33,619 nucleotides of DNA, taken from positions 1-33,619 of the forward strand of contig WGEY01000051.1 in assembly GCA_015492495.1 (NCBI GenBank). Reading direction: 5' to 3'. The notes under the pieces are model-generated. The model saw only the letters and a program-made list of their open reading frames with translations, ran no database searches and was not told the origin of the DNA. The translations under genes and the position numbers were made by a program. This DNA is from Deltaproteobacteria bacterium. Lineage in GTDB: Bacteria; Desulfobacterota; GWC2-55-46; DRQE01. Positions 7,167 through 15,820 of the stretch are shown here, piece after piece; positions within the stretch are counted from its first letter, which is position 1; every line of letters begins with the position of its first letter.

Positions 7167-8176
7167 CGATATGGGCCGAAGGAGGCAGGTCCATAGGAAT
7201 GGGGCATATCATGCGCAGTGTGAACCTCGGCGCGGCACTCAGGGATATTCATGTGCCCGTGACGTTCCTCGTAAACGACGAGGCCCCGGTGAAGCTCGTG
7301 TTGAGAGAGAAGGGGTTTGACTACAGGATATCTCCCATTACCGAAGACGTCCTACTATGGCCCGTGACGGATGTAGTCGTGCTGGACACCAAGAAGGACG
7401 TAAGTGCCCTCATCGAGCTCCTCCGTGGTGACGGCAAGACGGTGGTCCTCCTGGACAACACCACCGACGCGGCAGGAGCCGCCGACATGGTGGTCGTGCC
7501 TTCTCCGTTTTTCAACACGGACAGCGTTGGTAACGTGATCGGCGGACCCGGTTACATGATCATCGGGGAGAACTTCAAGCGGGCGAGGGGGGCGAGCGTC
7601 GAACTTAAACACGCCCTGCCGCTCAGGGTGCTCGTCACCATGGGCGGGGCCGATCCGAACAGGCTTACGGAAAAAATAGTGGAGGCCCTGTGGGATGTGG
7701 ACGATATCGAGGCTACGGTCATAATCGGCCCGGCGTTCCCCAAGACGCGGAAGCTCGCCGGCCTGAAGAGGCGTAAGGACAGGAGGTTCACATTCCTCGA
7801 AGGGGTAAAGGACTTGGGGCCGTTGATGGCATCCGCGCACATCGCCTTCACAGCCGTAGGTACGACCATAAACGAGCTCGCATACATGGGGGTGCCGTCG
7901 ATCATCATCTCCAACTACGTGGATGATGCGCCGGACCTCGTGGAGCTTGAAATGCTCGGCATAGCGTTGCCCCTCGGCTACCATGCGGAGGTTGTCCCGG
8001 CGGATATAAGGGACGCCGTTGAAAGGTTCGTTGAAGACAGCGAGTACTGGGAGGAGATGAAGTATAGAGCGGCATCCCTTACCGACGGTCATGGTGCAAG
8101 GAAGGTTGCCGAGATAATCGCAGTGCTCCTTGACGAGTTCGGTGTCGGTCTGAGGGTCATGTCAGGGCGAGGGTAG
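7151..8176 (+). CDS. pseG: UDP-2,4-diacetamido-2,4,6-trideoxy-altropyranose hydrolase, PseG/SpsG
   Basis: Removes UDP before the synthase step. The 341-residue GT-B-like protein has the N-terminal SIGMGHIMRSVNLG motif near residues 14-27, whose GH-x-x-R carries the proposed catalytic His. The C-terminal half has VTMGGADPN and TAVGTTINELAYMGVPSI, the UDP-binding face shared with MurG-like enzymes. Length fits the SpsG type. The usual acceptor-side D-Y/W-x-L motif is not obvious (VVVLDTKKD instead), hinting at a modified substrate. No GNAT domain is fused, so PseH activity is not supplied here. It is the last gene before a 119-bp gap. Confidence 0.85.
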   Translation: MSYGVTIWAEGGRSIGMGHIMRSVNLGAALRDIHVPVTFLVNDEAPVKLVLREKGFDYRISPITEDVLLWPVTDVVVLDTKKDVSALIELLRGDGKTVVLLDNTTDAAGAADMVVVPSPFFNTDSVGNVIGGPGYMIIGENFKRARGASVELKHALPLRVLVTMGGADPNRLTEKIVEALWDVDDIEATVIIGPAFPKTRKLAGLKRRKDRRFTFLEGVKDLGPLMASAHIAFTAVGTTINELAYMGVPSIIISNYVDDAPDLVELEMLGIALPLGYHAEVVPADIRDAVERFVEDSEYWEEMKYRAASLTDGHGARKVAEIIAVLLDEFGVGLRVMSGRG

Positions 8177-8295
8177 TGTTTTTACTTGTCTGTCGTGTGT
8201 ACGGCGACAACCGGAGAGTACAGGTACTAATTGACGCCGTAAGGGGGCGATGGTAGGCCGTTGCGGCACAGGTGCACATGATGAGCTGAGGAAAC

Positions 8296-9207
8296 ATGAA
8301 AACAAGTGTAAGGAGATGGCAGGGCCATTCCGGCATAATACTGAGTTCAGTCAATAGCTCTGATGTCATTGACTGCACGGTATGCGGCTTCAGGCACATA
8401 GTGCCCATACCGAGCCTAAAGGATATGGAGGGGCAGTATGAAGAGGACTTCTATTCAAATGAAAAGCCCGGATATATCGAGAAAAGGGAGCAGGACTCTG
8501 AATGGTGGAACCTTCATTACAATAGGATGTATGATTTCCTCGAAAGGAATGTTACCAAGGGAAGGATACTTTCCATTGGATGCGGCCCTGGCTTTTTTCT
8601 CCAGTACGGTAAGAAGAGGGGGTGGCATACCCTGGGGGTGGAGCCAGGCAGGGGGGCTGTCGAATACTTGAGGCGTAAGGGCATTGACGTGATCCAGGGG
8701 TTTTTCGAGGAGGTCGACCTCTCTGAGTACGAGCGGTTCGATGTAATCCATGCTGCAGAGGTCCTGGAACATGTCGCCAGGCCAGAGCTCCTTGTAAGGT
8801 GCGCCTACGACAACCTCAGAGACAATGGGATCATCTGCCTCGTTGTAGCTAACGAATACAATAGATTACAGACACTCCTTACAGAGAAGATGGGGCTTAA
8901 GCCTTGGTGGGTGGTCCCGAAGGAGCATATAAACTACTTTGATATAGAGAGCGCCTCCAGGCTATTACGTAATAACGGCTTTGAGGTCATCCATAAGGAG
9001 GTGACCTTTCCCATGGAGCTTTTCCTGCTCATGGGCCAGCACTACGTGGGCAATAGCGAAGTTGGCAGAAGGTGCCACGCCATGAGAAAGGAGCTTGAGC
9101 TGAACCTCTGGAGAGAGGGCATGGGCGGATTTCTCGAAAGACTGTACAGGTTTTTCATGGAAGAGGGTATGGGCAGGGAACTCATAATCTATGGACGCAA
9201 GTCATGA
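8296..9207 (+). CDS. Class I SAM-dependent methyltransferase
   Basis: A 303-residue Methyltransf_23/11-type protein. Motif I is ILSIGCGPGFFL, followed by an acidic strand end (LGVEPG) and DVIHAAEVLEHV as the post-I region. The first ~60 residues hold C-x-x-C (DCTVCGFRH), resembling truncated zinc-ribbon heads of sugar methyltransferases. GAGG lies before the ATG. The preceding 119-bp gap (8177-8295) shows no convincing promoter. Base composition seems more AT-rich than flanking genes by eye, compatible with separate acquisition. It probably methylates a sugar, but O-, N- or C-specificity cannot be read. The end overlaps the next start by 4 bp. Confidence 0.8.
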   Translation: MKTSVRRWQGHSGIILSSVNSSDVIDCTVCGFRHIVPIPSLKDMEGQYEEDFYSNEKPGYIEKREQDSEWWNLHYNRMYDFLERNVTKGRILSIGCGPGFFLQYGKKRGWHTLGVEPGRGAVEYLRRKGIDVIQGFFEEVDLSEYERFDVIHAAEVLEHVARPELLVRCAYDNLRDNGIICLVVANEYNRLQTLLTEKMGLKPWWVVPKEHINYFDIESASRLLRNNGFEVIHKEVTFPMELFLLMGQHYVGNSEVGRRCHAMRKELELNLWREGMGGFLERLYRFFMEEGMGRELIIYGRKS

Positions 9208-10277
9208 TGAGCAGGGCTGAAGAGAAGACATTCATGCTTATCGGTGCAAGCAGGCCTAATGTACCCATCATAGATATGGCGCGTGATATCGGGTACTCGG
9301 TGGTTGTTACCGATATCAACCCAGATGCCGAGGGGCTCAAGCATGGCGACTACAACTACAACGTCTCGGCCAAGGACGTTGAGTCGCTTGCGAAGATAGC
9401 CGTAAGGCACGGGGTGGACTGCGTGTACTCGGGTACGGACATAAACTTCAGCGTCGGTGTCATAAACGACACGATGTCCATAGACGGCTTTCCGCTGATC
9501 CTCGGGCTGGCGTCCGAGTATAAGAGTATCTTCAGGCGGTTGGCCAGCGAGGCCGGTATGCCACTTGTAAAGGGGTACGTGGTAAGCAGCAGGGAAGAGG
9601 CAATTCGTGCCTTTGAGGAGCTGGGGACGGACCGAGCGGTCATCAAGGCGGTGAACCTCGGCAGCAGCCTCGGCGTCAAGAAGGTGCGTACGAAAGAGGA
9701 GCTCATCCTTGGCTTCGATGAATGTTCCATGCTGAGCGGTGAGGGTGAACTCATCGTAGAGGAGTTCATAAACGGTGTCTGTCTCGATGCGAACGGGCTT
9801 GTCGTAGATGGGAGGTTCTATCCTTGCGGCATAGTACACAGGTCTTTTGTGGAGAAGGGGGACTACTTCGTCCAGAAGGAGGCCGTCTGCCCGACCGCGC
9901 TCGATGTGCGCGTGCAGAAGGAGATGTATTCGACCATGTCGAGGTTCTCCAGCCACCTCGGGATACGCACAAGCCCGGTGAAGGCCGACTTCCTCTATGA
10001 CGGCGAGAGGCTCTACATGCTTGAGTTCGCGCCGAGGTTCCACGGCGAGATGGGTTTCCTGCACATGATACCGGGCGCCATAAGCATAAGGGCCATGGAG
10101 GCGTACCTCGGGTTCAGGTACACAGGGGTGCTCGACGAGTCATTGCTCGAAGAAAGGGTCGTGGACAGGGCCGTCATGAGGGCCGAGATAAACGGCGAGG
10201 TCAAGAGCAACTACGACATAGGGAAGTACGTGATATCCTTCGAACGGAGGGAACCGATAGAGGTGTACATCAGATGA
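9204..10277 (+). CDS. ATP-grasp family ligase
   Basis: A 357-residue ATP-grasp enzyme related to carbamoyl-phosphate-synthase-like and PylC/LAL ligases. The pre-ATP-grasp region has MLIGASRPNVPIIDMARDIG and VVTDINPDAEG. The ATP-grasp core contains VIKAVNLGSSLGVKKV, IVEEFINGVCLDANG and the metal-binding MLEFAPRFHGEMG. Such enzymes join a carboxylate to an amine or thiol with ATP. In this setting it might attach an amino acid or other acid to a sugar amine (inference). It overlaps the methyltransferase by ATGA and the radical SAM gene by 4 bp. A second ATP-grasp gene lies at 23467. Confidence 0.78.
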   Translation: MMSRAEEKTFMLIGASRPNVPIIDMARDIGYSVVVTDINPDAEGLKHGDYNYNVSAKDVESLAKIAVRHGVDCVYSGTDINFSVGVINDTMSIDGFPLILGLASEYKSIFRRLASEAGMPLVKGYVVSSREEAIRAFEELGTDRAVIKAVNLGSSLGVKKVRTKEELILGFDECSMLSGEGELIVEEFINGVCLDANGLVVDGRFYPCGIVHRSFVEKGDYFVQKEAVCPTALDVRVQKEMYSTMSRFSSHLGIRTSPVKADFLYDGERLYMLEFAPRFHGEMGFLHMIPGAISIRAMEAYLGFRYTGVLDESLLEERVVDRAVMRAEINGEVKSNYDIGKYVISFERREPIEVYIR

Positions 10278-11254
10278 CCGAATACGAAAGATACAAGGAA
10301 TATCTCGGAAGCTACCTTAGGAGCAACGCCGATTACCCGCGTTCCATATTCGTCGAGGTGACCCCAATCTGCAACCTGCGCTGTGTCTTCTGTCCCTGCT
10401 ACATAGAGGGAGAGGAGGTGACCGAAGACCGTAAGACGAGGTTCATGTCGCTGTCCGACTTTCAGAGGATCATCGACCGTATAGCTGGAAGGTTCAACTT
10501 CCAGATATGTTTTACATACAGCGGAGAGCCGCTACTCAACAGGGATATACACAGGATGATCGAATACCTTGCGGAGCGCGACATACCGTCCGTGATACAC
10601 AGTAATGCCATGGCACTGACCCCCGGAAGGGCGGCAGAGCTCCTGGACGCCGGGCTCGACAGGTTCATAGTCTCCTTCGACGGCGCCACCAAAGAGACAT
10701 ACGAAGACGTGAGGAGAGGCGCTGACTTCGACAGGGTGCTTGCAAACATAAGGGGGCTTATCAGCGAGAGAAACTCCAGGGGACTTACAAGGCCCTTTGT
10801 GGAGATGCAGCTTGTGGTGACCAGCAAGAACAGGCACGAGATACCGCTTTTCAAGAGCCTGTGCAAGTCAATAGGGGTGGACAACAGCTACACGAAAACA
10901 CTCCTCGTATACCAGGATACGGCCAACAGGGATTATATAGAAGAGGTCAAGGGATACTACGTCGATGACGAGGTCGCTAGATACAAGGTGGCCGGTGGGG
11001 GCGAACTGGTCTTGAAGGACATGGGGACGTGCCCGGAGATACAGAACTGTGTAGTGACCGTCGACGGTGACGTGGTCATATGCTGCTTCGACGTCCACGG
11101 CAGGTACAAGCGCGGAAATTGCATAGAACGGGGGCTTGACGAGATATGGGACAGCGAAGAGTACAGAAGTTTCCGTGAAAAGATCATGAAAAACAGGGTG
11201 CTTCCCATATGCAAGTTCTGTAATACATCCACTCACATAACAAAGAGGATCTGA
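10274..11254 (+). CDS. Radical SAM/SPASM domain protein
   Basis: A 326-residue radical SAM enzyme. The [4Fe-4S] motif CNLRCVFC uses C33, C37 and C40. The barrel continues with TYSGEPLLNRD and the strand VSFDGATKETYEDVRRG. A C-terminal SPASM-like region has cysteines in GTCPEIQNC, VVICCFD, GNC and PICKFCN, suggesting an auxiliary cluster. SPASM enzymes modify peptides or sugars (dehydrogenation, epimerisation, C-S or C-C bonds). The chemistry here is unknown. It is translationally coupled to the ATP-grasp gene and stops 2 bp before rfbF. Confidence 0.82.
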   Translation: MTEYERYKEYLGSYLRSNADYPRSIFVEVTPICNLRCVFCPCYIEGEEVTEDRKTRFMSLSDFQRIIDRIAGRFNFQICFTYSGEPLLNRDIHRMIEYLAERDIPSVIHSNAMALTPGRAAELLDAGLDRFIVSFDGATKETYEDVRRGADFDRVLANIRGLISERNSRGLTRPFVEMQLVVTSKNRHEIPLFKSLCKSIGVDNSYTKTLLVYQDTANRDYIEEVKGYYVDDEVARYKVAGGGELVLKDMGTCPEIQNCVVTVDGDVVICCFDVHGRYKRGNCIERGLDEIWDSEEYRSFREKIMKNRVLPICKFCNTSTHITKRI

Positions 11255-11256
11255 AG

Positions 11257-12066
11257 ATGAAGGTGATAATCCTGGCAGGGGGATACGGAACACGACTTGG
11301 AAGGATAACCGAGGCCATACCCAAGCCAATGGTCAAGATAGGCAGCATGCCGATCATATGGCATGTTATGCAGATATATGCGTACTACGGCTACAAGGAC
11401 TTCATAGTGAGCCTAGGCTACAAGTCGGAAGTGATAAAGGAGTACTTCCTCAACTACAATATTTACAATAACGACTTCACCATTGAGCTCGGAAGGAACA
11501 AAATAGACGTGCACACCGACCATAACGGCAGGGACTGGAAGATAACCCTTATCGATACAGGGCTGGATACGTTGAAGGGAGCGAGGATAAAGAAGGTGGC
11601 CGAGTATCTGGATGATGACGTCAACATGGTCACATACGGAGACGGAGTTGCGGACGTAAACATCAGTGAGTTGGTGAAGTTCCATAGGTCGCACAAAAGG
11701 CTTCTCACGATAACTGGTGTACGCCCACCATCCAGATTCGGGGAGATTATTGAGAGGGATGGAAGGCTTCTGGAGTTCAAGGAGAAACCCCAGACCTCGA
11801 CCGGGCTCATAAACGGTGGTTTCATGGTCTTCAACAGAGGGTTTCTCGACTTTCTTTCGACCGACGAGTCCTGTGACCTTGAATACGGCACATTCGAACT
11901 GCTGGCCAAAAGGGGAGAGATAATGGTCTACAGGCATGAGGGGCAGTGGGAGTGTGTCGACAACGAGAGGGATGTCGCACATCTGAACAGGTTGTGGAAG
12001 GAGAACAAGGCCTTCTGGATACCCGGTGTGCAGGAGCAGCAAAAGATATCATGTTGCGGGGGATGA
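11257..12066 (+). CDS. rfbF: Glucose-1-phosphate cytidylyltransferase, RfbF
   Basis: Makes CDP-glucose from glucose-1-phosphate and CTP, the entry to CDP-3,6-dideoxyhexoses. The product begins MKVIILAGGYGTRLG (NTP-binding) and continues KPMVKIGSMPIIWHVM, YGYKDFIVSLGYK and VTYGDGVADV, all diagnostic of RfbF/AscA rather than RmlA. The length of 269 is close to the family's ~257 with a short tail. It is first in a nucleotide-sugar block with rfbH at 14516. The expected next enzyme, CDP-glucose 4,6-dehydratase, is not recognised in the window. Confidence 0.92.
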   Translation: MKVIILAGGYGTRLGRITEAIPKPMVKIGSMPIIWHVMQIYAYYGYKDFIVSLGYKSEVIKEYFLNYNIYNNDFTIELGRNKIDVHTDHNGRDWKITLIDTGLDTLKGARIKKVAEYLDDDVNMVTYGDGVADVNISELVKFHRSHKRLLTITGVRPPSRFGEIIERDGRLLEFKEKPQTSTGLINGGFMVFNRGFLDFLSTDESCDLEYGTFELLAKRGEIMVYRHEGQWECVDNERDVAHLNRLWKENKAFWIPGVQEQQKISCCGG

Positions 12067-12072
12067 TCCTGT

Positions 12073-13185
12073 ATGAACAGCGCCGAAGAGGTCATCGTCG
12101 CAGACCTTGACTATATCGTGGAGAAGGCAGGCGATGAGTTGACACGCCTGGCCGGTAAAAGCGTGCTTATCACCGGAGGGGCGGGGTTCCTCGGCTACTA
12201 CCTCGTGCAGTCGGTCCTGCACTGGAACCGTCGCGTATCCGCAGAGAAAAAGATACGCATCACTGTCTTTGACAACTACATCCGCGGCCGTGCTGGATGG
12301 ATCGAAGCGTTTGGAGACAGCGGTGCTCTCAGGCTTGTGCAACACGATGTGGCAAGGCCCCTGCCGGAAGATGTCGATGATTTCCAGTTCATAATACACG
12401 CCGCATCGATCGCCTCTCCCACGTTTTACAGAAGGCATCCCATAGAGACCATGGACGCCAACGTGTACGGCCTCAGGTACCTATTGGATTATTGTCTGCG
12501 GCAGAAGGAGTGTGGAAGGGCGGTTGAAGGTTTTCTCTTCTTTTCATCGAGCGAGATATACGGCGATCCGACCCCGGGCAATATCCCGACGCCAGAGACC
12601 TATCCCGGCAACGTCTCCTGCACCGGGCCGCGTGCGTGTTACGACGAGTCAAAGAGGTTCGGCGAGACCCTCTGCGTCAACTTCGCCAGGGTCCACGGGT
12701 TGCCGGTACGGATAGTGCGTCCCTTCAACAACTACGGACCCGGTCTTAGGCTCGATGACAAGAGGGTGATTCCGGACTTTGCCAGGGACGTCCTAAATGG
12801 TGACGACATAGTGATCCACTCGGACGGTTCACCGAGGCGTACCTTCTGCTACATTGCAGACGCGGTCACAGGCTATTACAAGGCCCTGGTGAACGGCCGC
12901 GACGGCAGGGCTTACAACATAGGCACGGACTGTCCTGAGATCTCGGTTGCCGAGCTCGCGGAGAAGATAGGATGTCTGGCTGCGGAGCTGTTCGGTTATG
13001 CCGGTGGTATCGTTCACAAGGGAAGCCGTGACAGTGACTACCTCACCGACAATCCGCAAAGGCGCTGTCCAGACATAACAAGGGCGAGAACGGAGCTCGG
13101 CTACTCACCGGGTATAGGTCTCGACGAAGGGCTCAGACGTTCGCTCCTGTGGTACGCGGGCAACTTCAAGGCAGAGGCGATATGA
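12073..13185 (+). CDS. NAD-dependent extended SDR, UDP-glucuronate decarboxylase (UXS)-like
   Basis: A 370-residue SDR with a ~28-residue N-terminal extension, then VLITGGAGFLGYYLV. The active site reads FSSSEIYGDP and GPRACYDESKRFGETL, followed by RPFNNYGPGLRLDD and SPRRTFCYIADAV. This matches the UDP-xylose synthase branch. Serine sits where 4,6-dehydratases have the catalytic Asp of their T-D-E triad, so dehydration seems unlikely although the gene occupies the usual rfbG position. Paired with the UDP-glucose dehydrogenase that follows (ATGA overlap), it would give UDP-xylose or a UDP-4-keto-pentose. Exact product is inferred. Confidence 0.75.
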   Translation: MNSAEEVIVADLDYIVEKAGDELTRLAGKSVLITGGAGFLGYYLVQSVLHWNRRVSAEKKIRITVFDNYIRGRAGWIEAFGDSGALRLVQHDVARPLPEDVDDFQFIIHAASIASPTFYRRHPIETMDANVYGLRYLLDYCLRQKECGRAVEGFLFFSSSEIYGDPTPGNIPTPETYPGNVSCTGPRACYDESKRFGETLCVNFARVHGLPVRIVRPFNNYGPGLRLDDKRVIPDFARDVLNGDDIVIHSDGSPRRTFCYIADAVTGYYKALVNGRDGRAYNIGTDCPEISVAELAEKIGCLAAELFGYAGGIVHKGSRDSDYLTDNPQRRCPDITRARTELGYSPGIGLDEGLRRSLLWYAGNFKAEAI

Positions 13186-14519
13186 AGGTTTCTGTGATAG
13201 GAACAGGCTATGTAGGGCTTATTACCGGAGTCTGCCTGGCTGAAATGGGCCACTGGATCGTCTGCGTGGATCGCGACTTGGACAAGGTGGAGACCATAAA
13301 CAGGGCAGAGGCCCCCATATATGAAGAAGGGCTCGAGGGCCTGCTTGCAAGGAACGTCGGCAAGCGCCTCTATGCAACGACTGATCTACGCAGGGCCGTG
13401 GCGGATACGGAGTTGACCCTGATAGCGGTCGGAACACCGTTCAATGGCAAGGGCATCGATCTCGGCTACATCCGTGACGCTGCCATAGAGGTAGGTAGGG
13501 CGCTCAGTGACAAACCGGATTATCATGTTGTGGTCGTCAAGAGTACGGTTGTGCCCGGGACAACGGACGAGGTCGTAGTCCCCATACTGGAGAGCGCATC
13601 GGGCAAGAAGGTCGGCAGGGAGTTCGGTGTTGGGATGAATCCGGAGTTCCTGAGAGAGGGATCAGCGGTCTCGGACTTTCTTCACCCCGACAGGATCGTA
13701 ATCGGTGCCAATGACGGAAAGAGTCTGGAGATTATGGGCGAGCTCTATAGGTGTTTCAATGGAGCAGATCTGATAAGGACGAACAACAAGACCGCGGAGA
13801 TGATCAAGTATGCTTCGAACGCCCTCTTTGCGACTATGATCTCGTTTTCGAATGAGATAGGAAATCTGTGTTCGTCGCTGGGTGATGTCGATGTTGTAGA
13901 TGTCATGAGGGGCGTGCATCTCGACAGGCGTATCGCACCTGTGGCGCAGGGTGGAAGGCGTATTGTACCAGGGGTTACGGCATACCTCGAGGCCGGCTGC
14001 GGATTCGGGGGGAGTTGTTTTCCAAAAGATCTGAAGGCACTTGTGGCCCACGGTGAGAGGGCTGGAACCAGGATGCACCTGCTTAAGAGTGTGCTCACGG
14101 TCAACAGGGACCAGCCGCTTAAAATGCTGGAGTTGCTGAAAAGGCACTTTGCCTGCCTGAACGGCCTCAAGGTGTCAGTTCTGGGGCTGGCCTTCAAGCC
14201 CGGAACGGACGACATGAGGGGATCTCCCGCGGTTCCTATAATAAGCGCTCTCTTGAGAGGCGGCGCATCAGTTAAGGCATACGATCCCGTGGCGAGGTAC
14301 GAGGCAGAAAAGGTGCTCGGTGACAACGGTATAACCTACTGCGACACGCTTGAAGAGGCCGTGAAAGGGGTAAATGCGGTTCTGCTGGTCACCAGCTGGG
14401 AGGAGTTCAGGAGGTTGAACGGGATGCTCAACGATGTCGATGATCCTCCCCTCGTGGTGGATGGCCGCAGGCTGCTGGACAAAACCAGGATTCCAAGATA
14501 CGAGGGTATAGGGCTGTGA
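13182..14519 (+). CDS. UDP-glucose 6-dehydrogenase
   Basis: Oxidises UDP-glucose to UDP-glucuronate with two NAD+. The 445-residue product starts MKVSVIGTGYVGLITGVCLAEMGH (Rossmann). It contains STVVPGTTDEVV, NPEFLREGSAVSDF, the catalytic cysteine C279 in GFGGSCFPKDLKAL, and the C-terminal UDP-binding domain with GLAFKPGTDDMRGSPA. The start at 13182 gives an ATGA overlap with the UXS-like gene and begins exactly at the conserved N-terminus; an upstream in-frame start at 13149 is discarded. Its adjacency to the decarboxylase-like gene defines a UDP-GlcA to UDP-pentose module between rfbF and rfbH. Confidence 0.92.
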   Translation: MKVSVIGTGYVGLITGVCLAEMGHWIVCVDRDLDKVETINRAEAPIYEEGLEGLLARNVGKRLYATTDLRRAVADTELTLIAVGTPFNGKGIDLGYIRDAAIEVGRALSDKPDYHVVVVKSTVVPGTTDEVVVPILESASGKKVGREFGVGMNPEFLREGSAVSDFLHPDRIVIGANDGKSLEIMGELYRCFNGADLIRTNNKTAEMIKYASNALFATMISFSNEIGNLCSSLGDVDVVDVMRGVHLDRRIAPVAQGGRRIVPGVTAYLEAGCGFGGSCFPKDLKALVAHGERAGTRMHLLKSVLTVNRDQPLKMLELLKRHFACLNGLKVSVLGLAFKPGTDDMRGSPAVPIISALLRGGASVKAYDPVARYEAEKVLGDNGITYCDTLEEAVKGVNAVLLVTSWEEFRRLNGMLNDVDDPPLVVDGRRLLDKTRIPRYEGIGL

Positions 14520-15820
14520 CCAAGGATGAGTTGAAACAGGAGATATTCGGGCTAATAGAACGATACTACAATGACTTTCACGCCACTAAAAAGTTCGAAC
14601 CAGGGGTTACCAAGATAAACTATGCCGGCAGGGTCTACGGCGCCAAGGAACTCATTTGCGCCGTGGATGCTGTGCTGGCCTTCGGCCTTACGGCCGGACC
14701 GTACGCCGCACGGTTTGAACGTGAGCTCAAGGGCTACTTTAAGTCCCCTGGTTTTCTGCTCGTCAATTCGGGCTCATCGGCAAATCTGCTGATGGTCGCA
14801 ACCTTGCTGTCGAAACAGGTGGAAGGGTGCCTGAAGGAAGGCGATGAAGTTATAACACCAGCGGTGACCTTTCCGACCACGTTGACTCCGATAGTGCAGA
14901 ACGGGCTTGTGCCGGTCTTTGTCGACTGTGAGGTCGGTACCTACAACATGAATCCCCGGCTCGTTGAAGAGGCCATAGGGCCGAGGACAAGGGCTATATT
15001 AGCACCGCATACCCTCGGTAACCCGTGCGACCTTGATCTGCTGGCCCGGTTGTGCAGAGACAAGGGGCTTTACCTTCTCGAAGACAGCTGTGACGCCCTG
15101 GGAGCGACATATGACGGAAGACCGGTGGGCTCTTTCGGCGATATAGCTTCCCTTAGCTTCTATCCCGCACACCACATAACAATGGGCGAGGGTGGCGGAG
15201 TCGTGATCAACAACCCCAGGCTGGTGAGAACCGCCCTGTCCATAAGGGACTGGGGACGTGACTGCTGGTGCGAGCCCGGTGCCAACAATACATGCGGCAG
15301 GCGTTTCGAGTGGCAGTTAGGTGATCTGCCGTATGGATACGACCATAAGTACATCTACTCCAACCTCGGCTACAATCTCAAGGTCACTGACCTGCAGGCC
15401 GCCATAGGTCTTGTCCAGTGGGAGAGGGCCCTGGGGTTCATAAAGGCCAGGCGCGAGAACTTCGCATACTACTACAGGGCGCTCAAGCCCTTGGAGGAGC
15501 ATCTCATCCTGCCGAAGGTCGATCCCAAGGCAGACCCCTCGTGGTTCGGTTTTCCGATAACCGTGCGCGATCATGTCGAAAGAAACGAACTCGTGCGCCA
15601 TCTCGAGGAGGTGAATATTGAAACAAGGCTCGTCTTCGGTGGCAACATACTTAAACAGCCGGGCTTCAAGGGGATCCGGCACAGGGTCGTGGGAGAACTG
15701 ACCGAAACGGACCGCATCATGGAGAAGACCTTTTTCATAGGGGTGTATCCAGGCCTGAATGAAGAGATGAGGGAGTTCGTTGTAGAGCGTTTCATGTCGT
15801 TTTTCAAGGTTGCTGTATGA
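14516..15820 (+). CDS. rfbH: CDP-6-deoxy-4-hexulose-3-dehydrase (E1), RfbH/AscC
   Basis: PMP-dependent, [2Fe-2S]-containing C3-deoxygenase of 3,6-dideoxyhexose synthesis. In SFYPAHHITMGEGG a histidine (H219) replaces the usual Schiff-base lysine, the hallmark of E1. The Fe-S ligands are complete: C192, C250, C252 and C260 reproduce the C-X57-C-X1-C-X7-C spacing known for Yersinia E1, shifted by one residue. Length 434 matches the family. The start is GTG at 14516 in a GTGA overlap with the dehydrogenase gene, with GAGGG upstream. E1 needs an E3-type NAD(P)H iron-sulfur flavoreductase (RfbI/AscD), which is not in the window. Confidence 0.93.
   Translation: MTKDELKQEIFGLIERYYNDFHATKKFEPGVTKINYAGRVYGAKELICAVDAVLAFGLTAGPYAARFERELKGYFKSPGFLLVNSGSSANLLMVATLLSKQVEGCLKEGDEVITPAVTFPTTLTPIVQNGLVPVFVDCEVGTYNMNPRLVEEAIGPRTRAILAPHTLGNPCDLDLLARLCRDKGLYLLEDSCDALGATYDGRPVGSFGDIASLSFYPAHHITMGEGGGVVINNPRLVRTALSIRDWGRDCWCEPGANNTCGRRFEWQLGDLPYGYDHKYIYSNLGYNLKVTDLQAAIGLVQWERALGFIKARRENFAYYYRALKPLEEHLILPKVDPKADPSWFGFPITVRDHVERNELVRHLEEVNIETRLVFGGNILKQPGFKGIRHRVVGELTETDRIMEKTFFIGVYPGLNEEMREFVVERFMSFFKVAV

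Noticed and set aside
8251-8264. TGGTAGGCCGTTGC before the methyltransferase gene as a sigma-54 promoter
   Set aside because: GG and GC are separated by 9 rather than 10 bases, a spacing that normally abolishes sigma-54 recognition.
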